A DNA stretch of 10,342 bases from Bacteroidales bacterium UBA6428 (GTDB lineage: Bacteria > Bacteroidota > Bacteroidia > Bacteroidales > UBA932). Positions 1-6,685 of this stretch are shown piece by piece. The stretch lies in contig DJOW01000039.1 in the NCBI GenBank assembly GCA_002437305.1, positions 1 through 10,342 on the forward strand, written 5' to 3'. The translations under genes were made by a program, and so were the position numbers. The notes beneath the pieces are model-generated. The model had not been told where the DNA came from. It saw only the letters and a program-made list of their open reading frames with translations, and searched no databases. Position 1 is the first letter of the stretch. Each line of letters begins with the position of its first letter.

Positions 1-1267
1 TTTCCGGCGAAGCCAAGGACGAACCCAGCAACGAAGACATGCCTCCGTCTATTCCAAAGCCTCCCACATTTGAGAATACCTTTATGGAGGGATCAGGTCT
101 GAAGAAATTCCAGCTCCTCAATGAGTTCAATATGCCTAGATGAAGTACGGCGCCGGCAGGAATTCTATCGGCAAGACTCCGCGCCACCCACAGGTTGGAA
201 AACGGAAGTTCCGGAACCGAAGAGACAACGGAATTATATTCATTTTCTATTCCGGCCATTTTTCCTGACACAGAAGGAGACTTCTCCCTTAAATCCGAAT
301 AATGTCTGAAGAAGAATCTTTCCGACATACGGAAGACATTGTCCAAGCACTTGAACGCATCCTTAAGCTCTCCATCCTTGCTGACCCGCCATACCGACTT
401 TGGTTTCAATGACGACCAAGTATAGTAATCCCCAGAGATCTCTCCTATGTGGATCAGCAGATCAGGTCTGAGCAAAGATGTATGAATGTACTTTTGTGAA
501 AAAACAGCCGCGGCTTTTGCCGCGAACCTGCCCGCGTAATTTGATGTAAGATCGCAAAAAGCGACCGCGTCATACCTCCCGCAAAATTCATCCAACGCCT
601 TCGTCTCGTCCTCCGTCCATGGAAGATGCGATCCGACAAACACGCAGACATTCCCGTCCGGGATGTCCGGCAAGGCATCCTCCGTGTCAAAATAGCCTAT
701 GCTCCTGACAGAAGGAAGTTCCGTGACAGAAAAATCAGTCGAGATCCTTGTCTCCACATCAAGATGCACCGGACCGCCGCCATCAGCCTTGAGAGCGATC
801 AAGGCCTTGTTCACCGTCAAGACACACAGCCGTTCCTCCTCGGAATCATGGATGAAAGGAACCTGGGCAGAAAAAACCGCCACATCATTCTGGATCCGTG
901 ACCTGTCAATTATCTGAGGATTCAGGTTGCCTATCTTCGAGCGTCCCGCCATGGACGTGACAGCCAGCACAGGCAATTTCCTATAGTATGCCTCTGTCAG
1001 CCCGGGGAGATAGTTCCTGGAAGCAGTCGCGCCTGTGCAGGTTATGACGACCGGCTCACCGCTTTCCTCTGCCAGTCCACAGGCCATGTAGGCCGCCGAC
1101 CTCTCGTCAGCCGCGGAATACATCTCGAAAAACGGATCGCTCTGAAGGCTGGCCACAAACGTGATGTTAGTGGTGCCCGGAGAAGCTATGATCTTTCTTA
1201 TTCCGTTATGTTTCAGAAGACTTATGAGTATCTGAACGTTCCTCTCAACAGTATAGTGTGTGTTCAT
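1..1267 (-). CDS. MenD-like thiamine-diphosphate-dependent enzyme (partial, C-terminus missing)
   Basis: The reading frame is open from the ATG at 1267 to the left edge, giving 422 residues with no stop; the C-terminus lies outside the window. Residues 27-34 (IIASPGTT), 54-66 (DERSAAYMACGLA) and 74-92 match the N-terminal pyrimidine-binding domain of MenD, with Glu55 as the expected ThDP-activating glutamate. Residues 402-408 (GGFGIDG) match the start of the MenD pyrophosphate domain. MenD itself makes SEPHCHC from isochorismate and 2-oxoglutarate. Compared from memory with E. coli MenD, Arg33, Arg395 and Arg413 appear as Thr33, Trp386 and Val401, so the substrate is probably different. It starts 2 nt after the flippase stop, so it is almost certainly co-transcribed with the flippase and epimerase. 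I infer a 2-oxoacid decarboxylase or ligase role in building a surface glycan precursor. Phosphonopyruvate decarboxylase-like or acetolactate synthase-like activity are alternatives. The family call is firm; the function is open. Confidence 0.85.
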   Translation of the reverse strand, partial: MNTHYTVERNVQILISLLKHNGIRKIIASPGTTNITFVASLQSDPFFEMYSAADERSAAYMACGLAEESGEPVVITCTGATASRNYLPGLTEAYYRKLPVLAVTSMAGRSKIGNLNPQIIDRSRIQNDVAVFSAQVPFIHDSEEERLCVLTVNKALIALKADGGGPVHLDVETRISTDFSVTELPSVRSIGYFDTEDALPDIPDGNVCVFVGSHLPWTEDETKALDEFCGRYDAVAFCDLTSNYAGRFAAKAAAVFSQKYIHTSLLRPDLLIHIGEISGDYYTWSSLKPKSVWRVSKDGELKDAFKCLDNVFRMSERFFFRHYSDLREKSPSVSGKMAGIENEYNSVVSSVPELPFSNLWVARSLADRIPAGAVLHLGILNSLRSWNFFRPDPSIKVFSNVGGFGIDGGMSSLLGSSLASPE

Positions 1268-1269
1268 AC

Positions 1270-2817
1270 CTATAAATTCACTTTGAAAATAATCCGGAGT
1301 TTTCTGGCCAAGAAGATCTTTTCCCCGGCTGTCAGTCCGGCAAGGTAAACGGAAACCGCCACGCAGAGCACACTAGACACACAAACAGCCAGCAATCTCC
1401 AGATTGACGGAGGCAACTCACACATGATCAGCAGAGGAATCACGGCCGAAAGTATGGTGACAGGAATGATCTTCAAGAACACTTCCTTTGCAAACAACGC
1501 TTTCGGCATTCCGATTTGCCTTGTCACAATGGACAGCCTGACAAATATCAGAACAAAATAGACAAGAAAATAAATATAAAAGGCGGTCTGGGGAGGACAT
1601 CCTGACTTGAAAGCGACAAGTGAAAGAGGAAACACCAGAACGCCCACGACTGAGACCCAAACCTGGTAACGCACAACCTTGCCGGTGGCGTTGACAGCAG
1701 CCAGAAACGTGTGTCCCAATGAGTTGCACAGCGCTGTTGCCAATGACAACCTGACAAACACCACTGAATATCCAGGCACATCCTTCAACCATAGCCTAAG
1801 AATGGCGGGTGTCTCCAACATCAGCGGCAGAGCCAGAACAAAAAGCATGAAATATGAATATTTCGCCCCCCGGCAGACCAGATGGTACATATACTCAAAG
1901 TTCCCGGCGGCGTATGACTTCATGATCTGAGGGTTGATCGCCGTGATGAAGTTCGTGACGAACTTGTTCACCGTCATCTCAACTTTTGACATCACCTCAC
2001 GCGCGGCATTGAGTGAGACACCGAAGAATATATTCAAGAGCTGATTGATTCCCTGAGTGTTCAGGATATAAGCTCCGTTGCCCAGAAAACTCCAGCCCGC
2101 GAAAGAGAGCATCCGGCCGAAAATCGGCTTGCTCAACCTGGGTTTGACCATGCATTCGCCAAAATGACGCTTGCAATAGACCGCATACGTGAACCTGACG
2201 GCAACCGCTGACAGGAACATCAGAAAAGAGAAACATTTCAGACGGTCAATGGAGCAATACGACACAAGCAGAGCCACAGCCAGGTTCAGGACTCCTTCAA
2301 GGACGCTGATGTAGGCATAGGCCGTCATCCTCTCGTGCGCGATGATGGCCGCGTTGTACGGCACGGACATGAGATTGACGGCAAACGTGAACAATGAAAA
2401 CTGAAATACCCACCGGGCGGCCTCTAGCCGCTCCGGGGGAAGGTTCATGACATTGCCGACATACCATATTCCCAAAGGTTCCGCCACAACAAAGACCAAC
2501 GCCGCGAGAAGCAGAATGACTATGACGGATGTGGAGAATACGTCCTTGAGCCTGACTTCATCGTTTTTTCCAAGTTCCACTGTCAGGAAACGGCTTATGG
2601 CAGACGCCAAAGAACCGGTCAGCAGGGAACACATCGAGACGATTCCACCAACAGCTCCATACACACCGAAGTCAGTCTCTCCCAAGGCGTTGAGCACGAC
2701 TCTGGAAGTATAGAGCCCGACGGCCATCAACAGGAACATGCGGAAGTACAGCGCGAGGGTGTTCTTGGCTATCCTCCTGCTGTTCTCCGAGATCTGTCCT
2801 GTCGGCATGCCACTCAT
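1270..2817 (-). CDS. Wzx-type polysaccharide/oligosaccharide flippase (MOP superfamily)
   Basis: This 515-residue protein is very hydrophobic, with about 12-14 predicted membrane segments spread over its length and short polar loops, the usual size for Wzx/RfbX transporters. After a short polar N-terminus, residues 21-60 include the RVVLNALGETDFGVYG stretch (39-54), typical of Bacteroidota lipopolysaccharide/capsule flippases. Such proteins move undecaprenyl-diphosphate-linked repeat units across the inner membrane. It sits 34 bp after the epimerase stop and 2 nt before the MenD-like gene, so it belongs to the same glycan operon. The start is the ATG at 2817; a second ATG three codons on (2808) is equally possible. 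Substrate cannot be read from sequence. A MATE-type drug exporter is less likely because of the glycan neighbours and the N-terminal motif. Confidence 0.88.
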   Translation of the reverse strand: MSGMPTGQISENSRRIAKNTLALYFRMFLLMAVGLYTSRVVLNALGETDFGVYGAVGGIVSMCSLLTGSLASAISRFLTVELGKNDEVRLKDVFSTSVIVILLLAALVFVVAEPLGIWYVGNVMNLPPERLEAARWVFQFSLFTFAVNLMSVPYNAAIIAHERMTAYAYISVLEGVLNLAVALLVSYCSIDRLKCFSFLMFLSAVAVRFTYAVYCKRHFGECMVKPRLSKPIFGRMLSFAGWSFLGNGAYILNTQGINQLLNIFFGVSLNAAREVMSKVEMTVNKFVTNFITAINPQIMKSYAAGNFEYMYHLVCRGAKYSYFMLFVLALPLMLETPAILRLWLKDVPGYSVVFVRLSLATALCNSLGHTFLAAVNATGKVVRYQVWVSVVGVLVFPLSLVAFKSGCPPQTAFYIYFLVYFVLIFVRLSIVTRQIGMPKALFAKEVFLKIIPVTILSAVIPLLIMCELPPSIWRLLAVCVSSVLCVAVSVYLAGLTAGEKIFLARKLRIIFKVNL

Positions 2818-2851
2818 ACCCTACACTTGCTTGACGGGCATATTCAATGCT

Positions 2852-3880
2852 TTACTTCAGCGGATTAAGGTCACTCTTGTACCAGTCCATGAAGCGGGAT
2901 ATGCCGTCATGAAGCGATGTGGTCGGCTTGTAACCGAGTTCGGTCTCAAGCTTGGTCGTGTCGGCGTTGGTCTGATAGACGTCACCGGCCTGCATCGGGA
3001 GGAAAATCTTCCGGGCCGGCTTGCCGTAGGCCCGCTCGATCTCGCTGATGAAGTCCATCAGCTTCACAGGATGCGAGCATCCTATGTTGTAAACCTTTGC
3101 GGGGACGTTGTGGGCGCACTCCTCTGCCTTCGGAGTGTGGTCGATCACACGGACGGTGCCCTCGACGATGTCATCCACGTAAGTGAAATCACGGATCATG
3201 TCGCCACCGTTGAAGACCTTGATAGGCTCTCCCTTCGCTATGGCCGAGGCGAAAAGCATCGGGGACATGTCCGGCCTTCCCCAAGGGCCGTAGACGGTGA
3301 AGAAACGAAGCCCGGTGGATGCGAATCCGTAAAGTTTTGAATATGAATGAGCCATCAGTTCGTTGGCTTTCTTGGTCGCCCCGTAGAGGCTCACCGGGCA
3401 GTCGGCCTTGTCGTCCTCCGAGAACGGCACTTTCTCGTTCAGCCCGTAGATCGAGCTGGAGGAGGCATAGACCAGATGCCGGACTCCATAATTGCGGCAA
3501 GCCTCGAGAATGTTCAGAAAACCATGCAGATTGCTCTCAAGGTAGGCGTAAGGGTTTGTGATCGAGTATCTCACCCCGGCCTGCGCCGCAAGGTTCACAA
3601 CCTTGTCGAACTTCTCCCTTTCAAACAAAGCGTCCAGAGCCGGTTTGTCGCAGATCGACATCTTGACGAACCGGCATCCGGGGAATTTCCCGCTGACGGT
3701 CTCCTTCCATTCCTCGAACGGCACCAAGAATCCGTTCTCCTTAAGTCTTCCGTACTTAAGACGTACGTCGTAGTAGTCATTGATGTTGTCCAGTCCGACT
3801 ACCTCATCCCCTCTTTCCGCCAGCCTTGCCATCAGCCTTGAGCCGATGAACCCGGCAGCTCCGGTAACCAGTATTTTCAT
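2852..3880 (-). CDS. NAD-dependent sugar-nucleotide epimerase, probably UDP-glucuronate 4-epimerase
   Basis: This 342-residue protein is an extended short-chain dehydrogenase/reductase. The Rossmann NAD-binding motif GAAGFIG is at residues 7-13, the serine-rich catalytic strand (ASSSSIYG) at 139-146, and the catalytic pair Tyr166/Lys170 lies in SLYGATKK. AAQAGVRYSI (98-107) and GPWGRPDM (198-205) are typical of the UDP-glucuronate 4-epimerase (CapI/LpsL) branch rather than GalE. The likely reaction is UDP-GlcA to UDP-GalA in the cytoplasm, supplying acidic sugar for a surface polysaccharide. It is the first gene after the mtgA terminator and has its own promoter-like -7 box about 95 bp upstream, so it heads the epimerase-flippase-MenD-like operon. 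No clear Shine-Dalgarno precedes the ATG, which is common in Bacteroidota. UDP-glucose or UDP-GlcNAc 4-epimerase activity cannot be excluded. Confidence 0.9.
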   Translation of the reverse strand: MKILVTGAAGFIGSRLMARLAERGDEVVGLDNINDYYDVRLKYGRLKENGFLVPFEEWKETVSGKFPGCRFVKMSICDKPALDALFEREKFDKVVNLAAQAGVRYSITNPYAYLESNLHGFLNILEACRNYGVRHLVYASSSSIYGLNEKVPFSEDDKADCPVSLYGATKKANELMAHSYSKLYGFASTGLRFFTVYGPWGRPDMSPMLFASAIAKGEPIKVFNGGDMIRDFTYVDDIVEGTVRVIDHTPKAEECAHNVPAKVYNIGCSHPVKLMDFISEIERAYGKPARKIFLPMQAGDVYQTNADTTKLETELGYKPTTSLHDGISRFMDWYKSDLNPLK

Positions 3881-3932
3881 TTCAGTTCTGTTTTTAATTA
3901 CAATTTTCGTTTATTGTGTCTCTTCGGTGGTC

Positions 3933-3958
3933 CTGTCACTTCGACAGATTCAGTGACC
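3933..3958 (-). promoter_or_regulatory. Hairpins in the leader of the glycan operon
   Basis: In the leader between the -7 box and the epimerase ATG two stems compete. CTGTC (3933-3937) can pair with GACAG (3943-3947) across a 5-nt loop. GTCACT (3935-3940) can pair with AGTGAC (3952-3957) across 11 nt. They share bases, so only one can form at a time. GGTC (3929-3932) with GACC (3955-3958) could extend the first. No T-run follows, so this is not a simple terminator. A regulatory role is inference. Confidence 0.4.
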
Positions 3959-3974
3959 GGCTCCGCAAAGTTTA

Positions 3975-3982
3975 CAAATATA
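3975..3982 (-). promoter_or_regulatory. Predicted -7 promoter box for the epimerase-flippase-MenD-like operon
   Basis: On the minus strand the bases read TATATTTG, a full match to the Bacteroidota sigma-ABfr -7 consensus TAnnTTTG. I found no convincing TTTG at the usual -33 spacing. The box lies directly downstream of the mtgA terminator and implies a leader of roughly 85-90 nt before the epimerase ATG. Placement right after a terminator strengthens the call; sequence alone cannot prove activity. Confidence 0.55.
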
Positions 3983-3984
3983 AC

Positions 3985-4012
3985 AAAAACGGTGGGAAAT
4001 CCATCCGCACCG
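3985..4012 (-). terminator. Rho-independent terminator after mtgA
   Basis: Read on the minus strand, CGGTG pairs with CACCG and an inner GGA pairs with TCC across a 6-nt loop, giving an 8-bp stem with one bulged C. Five Ts follow immediately. It starts 13 bp after the tandem TGA TGA stops of mtgA, so it probably ends the rlmN-to-mtgA transcript and separates it from the glycan operon. Confidence 0.65.
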
Positions 4013-4024
4013 AAACCAAGTTCA

Positions 4025-4735
4025 TCATTTGTGATAGACCCAGTCGGGATAGCCGATCTTGGGTTCCAGGGCAGCAATGTCACCCGCTCGCTTACTTATG
4101 TAAGGTGAAGGCTTGCCAGCATTGCGTTTTACGGGGTTCGGTAGGCAGGCGGCTATGAGGCAGGCCTGACGGCGGGTCAACTTGGCTGCCGATGTGCCGA
4201 AATGGGTCTCGGCAGCTGCCTCGACCCCATATATTCCTTTACCCATCTCTGCGACATTCAGATAGACTTCCATGATCCGTTCCTTGTCCCACATCAGCTC
4301 GATCAAGACAGTGAAGTAAGCCTCAAAACCTTTACGTACCAAGGACTTATGAGGCAACAGAAAGACATTCTTGGCCGTCTGCTGGGAAATGGTGCTGCCA
4401 CCTCTGCGGCGCCTGCCGCGCTCATATTCCTTCTGCGCCTGACGGATCGCCTTCCAGTCGAAGCCATTGTGCTTGTCGAAAAGATTGTCCTCGCTGGCAA
4501 TGACAGCCTTGGCCATCTCAGGAGAAATCCTTTCATAAGGAACCCACGTCCTGCGAGTTTGAAAACTCTTGTCGCTCCAGTGTTGAATCGATCTTTGAAT
4601 CATGAGCGGAGTGACATAGACAGGACACCATCTAAGGACCAAAACCCAGAGGAAAGTGACCGCGAAGAAAGCCAAAGGCAGCTTGATCAGAAGCAGCCGG
4701 CACAGTCGTCTACACAGTGAATGGCTTTTACTCAT
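4025..4735 (-). CDS. mtgA: Monofunctional biosynthetic peptidoglycan transglycosylase (GT51)
   Basis: This 236-residue protein has a basic N-terminus, one membrane anchor at about residues 15-36 and a single GT51 domain. Key motifs are visible: AVIASEDNLFDKHNGFD (78-93-ish) with catalytic Glu82, and RGGSTISQQTAKN (111-123). The stretch EVYLNVAEMGKGIYGVEAA (156-174) is also typical. It polymerises lipid II into glycan strands on the periplasmic face of the inner membrane. There is no transpeptidase domain, and the length fits MtgA rather than a bifunctional class A PBP. The ATG at 4735 overlaps the end of the GNAT-like gene by 8 nt (ATGAGTAA), suggesting translational coupling. Two TGA stops in tandem are followed by a terminator. 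Identification is firm. Confidence 0.95.
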   Translation of the reverse strand: MSKSHSLCRRLCRLLLIKLPLAFFAVTFLWVLVLRWCPVYVTPLMIQRSIQHWSDKSFQTRRTWVPYERISPEMAKAVIASEDNLFDKHNGFDWKAIRQAQKEYERGRRRRGGSTISQQTAKNVFLLPHKSLVRKGFEAYFTVLIELMWDKERIMEVYLNVAEMGKGIYGVEAAAETHFGTSAAKLTRRQACLIAACLPNPVKRNAGKPSPYISKRAGDIAALEPKIGYPDWVYHK

Positions 4736-5195
4736 ATTCAGTAAGTTTCAACCTGAATTTCAAACTTTTGCTTCCGTCTGGGAACATCTTCGGTTCCTCT
4801 TCGGTAAAACCCAATTTCCGATAGACTCCGCCATCGGACCATGAAGCATCCGCGTAGCTCATCACATCGTCCGGCCTGACGTCCTCTATGAAAGCATTCA
4901 GGAGCTTGCCCATTCCTCCGTCCACCCCCACACCTTCCAAAGAGGCGTAGCGGATCCACTCGCAGGATCGGATTTCGCGTTCTCCTTTACGCCATATTCT
5001 TGGAGCGGAAAAACCCGCCACAGCGACCAGTGTTCCGGAAGGGATGTCTTCGCCTCGCCTGAGGTACAGACCGTAGAGATGACGGCAGCGGGTGTAGCCC
5101 AAACGGTGGAAGGATTGGAGGAAGGGTCCGGCGACCGTCCTGTCAATCCTCCGCACCTCGCAGTTGCGGGCGTATATTCGTTTCAGGCCGTCCAA
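4728..5195 (-). CDS. Small GNAT-like protein of unknown function
   Basis: This 155-residue protein resembles a conserved Bacteroidales protein family. The layout is GNAT-like: a strand ending in LVAVAGFSAPR (56-66), EWIRYASL (79-86), a glycine motif followed by a helix, GGMGKLLNAFIE (93-104), which could bind the acetyl-CoA pyrophosphate, and a final GGVYRKLGF (122-130), as in many acetyltransferases. Related folds occur in phage Mom-like proteins, but no substrate can be inferred. The only plausible start is a TTG at 5195, because an in-frame TGA lies four codons upstream (5205-5207) and the first ATG is near codon 95. A GGGG tract lies 13 nt upstream of the TTG, rather far for a Shine-Dalgarno. 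It begins 1 nt after the purC stop and overlaps mtgA by 8 nt, so it is probably read from the same transcript. Cytoplasmic, with no signal peptide or membrane segment. Confidence 0.72.
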   Translation of the reverse strand: MDGLKRIYARNCEVRRIDRTVAGPFLQSFHRLGYTRCRHLYGLYLRRGEDIPSGTLVAVAGFSAPRIWRKGEREIRSCEWIRYASLEGVGVDGGMGKLLNAFIEDVRPDDVMSYADASWSDGGVYRKLGFTEEEPKMFPDGSKSLKFRLKLTEYE

Positions 5196-5196
5196 A

Positions 5197-6141
5197 TTAT
5201 TTTCTCAACCCCTCAAGGCAAGCCTTGACGTTGGCCTCGATGCTGTCAGCGGAATATTCGGTTTTCTCAAACTTGTCTCCGGTGATGTGCTCGTAGAGCT
5301 CAATGTAGCGGTCTGAGATTCCGGCCACAACCTCAGGAGTCATCTGAGGAACTTTCTGCCCTTCCTGTCCCTGGAAGCCATTGGCCATCAGCCACTCACG
5401 GACAAACTCCTTGGAAAGCTGCCTTTGATGCCCACCCTTGGCAAGCCTCTCCTCGTAGCCCTCGGAGTAGAAGTAACGCGAGGAATCCGGTGTGTGGATC
5501 TCGTCCATAAGATAGATCTGTCCGCCTTTCTTTCCGAACTCGTACTTTGTGTCCACCAGGATCAATCCATGCCGGGCGGCAATCTCGCAGCCTCTCTGAT
5601 AAAGGGCTCTTGTGTAAGCCTCCAACTTTTCGTAGTCCTCACGACCCACAAGTCCTTGAGCGATTATCTCTTCCTTGGAGATGTCCTCGTCGTGTCCCTC
5701 GGAGGCCTTGGAGGTCGGGGTCACCAGCGGCTCGGGGAATTTCTGGTTCTCCACCATGCCGTCCGGCATCGGAACCCCACAGATTGTCCTTTTACCGGCC
5801 TTGTACTCTCTCCAAGCATGTCCTGCGAGATAGCCTCGGATGACCATCTCCACCTTGAACGGCTCACATTTGTAGCCTACGGTGACAGCCGGATCGGGCA
5901 CCGCGACCTTCCAGTTGGGAAGAATGTCACGTGTGGCGTCAAGAAATTTGGACGCTATGAGGTTCAGGACCTGGCCTTTGTAAGGCACCCCCTCAGGCAG
6001 TACCACATCAAAGGCGGAGATCCTGTCCGTAACAACCATCACGAGATACTGCCCGTCAATGTCATACACATCACGAACCTTACCGACATACTTTCCAACC
6101 TGTCCCGGCAGATTGAAATCGGTTTTTACTATCGCCTTCAT
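5197..6141 (-). CDS. purC: Phosphoribosylaminoimidazole-succinocarboxamide (SAICAR) synthase
   Basis: SAICAR synthase joins CAIR and aspartate using ATP in de novo purine synthesis in the cytoplasm. The frame is open from 6225, but Bacteroidales PurC proteins begin at MKA.TKTDFN, which is the ATG at 6141, giving 314 residues. In that numbering GKVRDVY (20-26) is the ATP-binding segment. DRISAFDV (39-46), the VIRGYLAGHAWREY region (100-113) and DEIHTPDSSRYF (213-224) are family signatures. The form is the longer, yeast-like PurC (about 310 residues) rather than the short E. coli type (about 240), as in other Bacteroidota. The 76-bp gap after recX holds a -7-like box, so purC may have its own promoter as well as read-through. 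The GNAT-like gene begins 1 nt after its stop. No purine riboswitch is visible in the leader. Confidence 0.95.
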   Translation of the reverse strand: MKAIVKTDFNLPGQVGKYVGKVRDVYDIDGQYLVMVVTDRISAFDVVLPEGVPYKGQVLNLIASKFLDATRDILPNWKVAVPDPAVTVGYKCEPFKVEMVIRGYLAGHAWREYKAGKRTICGVPMPDGMVENQKFPEPLVTPTSKASEGHDEDISKEEIIAQGLVGREDYEKLEAYTRALYQRGCEIAARHGLILVDTKYEFGKKGGQIYLMDEIHTPDSSRYFYSEGYEERLAKGGHQRQLSKEFVREWLMANGFQGQEGQKVPQMTPEVVAGISDRYIELYEHITGDKFEKTEYSADSIEANVKACLEGLRK

Positions 6142-6212
6142 ATCAATTGAATTAAGTTCGACTTTTTTTGTTTCAGCACGCGACAAAGGCAATTCTGCCG
6201 GCGCACGATCCG

Positions 6213-6220
6213 CAAAGTTA
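6213..6220 (-). promoter_or_regulatory. Predicted -7 promoter box for purC
   Basis: The minus strand reads TAACTTTG, a full match to TAnnTTTG. Its TAA is also the recX stop codon. The implied leader is about 65-70 nt before the purC ATG at 6141, and is A-rich near the start. A -33 TTTG at the normal spacing is not evident, so this is a moderate call. Confidence 0.4.
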
Positions 6221-6682
6221 ACCATTCTTCTTTAAAATCTCATCCACTGCAGGAGCAATCTTGTCATAATCGTACCCTCTTGTGAGACCGAATTTGATAA
6301 GCTTGAACTTCTCTTGAGGATCGCCCCGCAAAACCCGGTATTTGGCCTCCAAAACAGACTTCATCTTACGGTCAGCCTCATCAGAATCTATTTCATTTAA
6401 AGCCACGGAGATGACATCCTTGGACATTCCCTTGCCTCTCAATGCGAAAGAAATCTTTGCGGGCCCCCATCCCGAAAGACGAGACTTCTCACGAGCAAAA
6501 GCCGAGGCGTACCTCGAATCATCCACATAACGATCCTCAACAAGCGAATCGGCAAGCCTCTCCGCGGCGGCCCTGTCCCCTTCGAAGGCGGTCAAAGCCT
6601 TTCTTAATACGTCCTGACGGCAATATTCCCTCTTCGCACACTGCGCCTGAAGCCTGTCCAAAACATTCGCGAACTCTTCCAT
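6218..6682 (-). CDS. recX: Regulatory protein RecX
   Basis: This 154-residue protein fits RecX in size and pattern. The repeats of three-helix units are visible, with the diagnostic stretch YVDDSRYASAFAREK (52-66) followed by SGWGPAKISFALRGKG (70-85). RecX binds RecA filaments and limits strand exchange and ATP hydrolysis; in some species it helps RecA instead. Many bacteria have recX directly after recA. Here it is on the opposite strand, separated from recA by rlmN and the patatin gene, but in the same divergent cluster. The ATG at 6682 follows the patatin stop by 3 nt, so the two are surely co-transcribed. The gene carries a -7-like box at its stop codon, probably for purC. Confidence 0.92.
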   Translation of the reverse strand: MEEFANVLDRLQAQCAKREYCRQDVLRKALTAFEGDRAAAERLADSLVEDRYVDDSRYASAFAREKSRLSGWGPAKISFALRGKGMSKDVISVALNEIDSDEADRKMKSVLEAKYRVLRGDPQEKFKLIKFGLTRGYDYDKIAPAVDEILKKNG

Positions 6683-6685
6683 AAC

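Noticed and set aside
454..690. 78-codon minus-strand open frame
   Set aside because: It is another frame of the MenD-like gene, which is open over the whole 1-1267 stretch with clear ThDP-enzyme motifs.
2738..3340. 200-codon plus-strand open frame
   Set aside because: It runs antisense across the flippase start and the epimerase end, with no recognisable motif.
3740..3770. Repeated CTTAAG and a GTCTT/AAGAC inverted repeat inside the epimerase gene
   Set aside because: Short arms within conserved coding sequence, with no T-run or promoter context; chance is the simplest explanation.
5425..6150. 241-codon plus-strand open frame
   Set aside because: It is antisense to purC, which is unmistakable, and shows no domain signature.
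6142..6212. Possible purine riboswitch in the purC leader
   Set aside because: The leader is only about 70 nt and has just a 4-bp stem (GGCA/TGCC), with none of the conserved three-way junction bases of a purine aptamer.
6142..6225. Longer purC start giving 28 extra residues
   Set aside because: The extra stretch resembles no PurC N-terminus, overlaps recX, and contains the likely promoter and leader; the family starts at the ATG at 6141.
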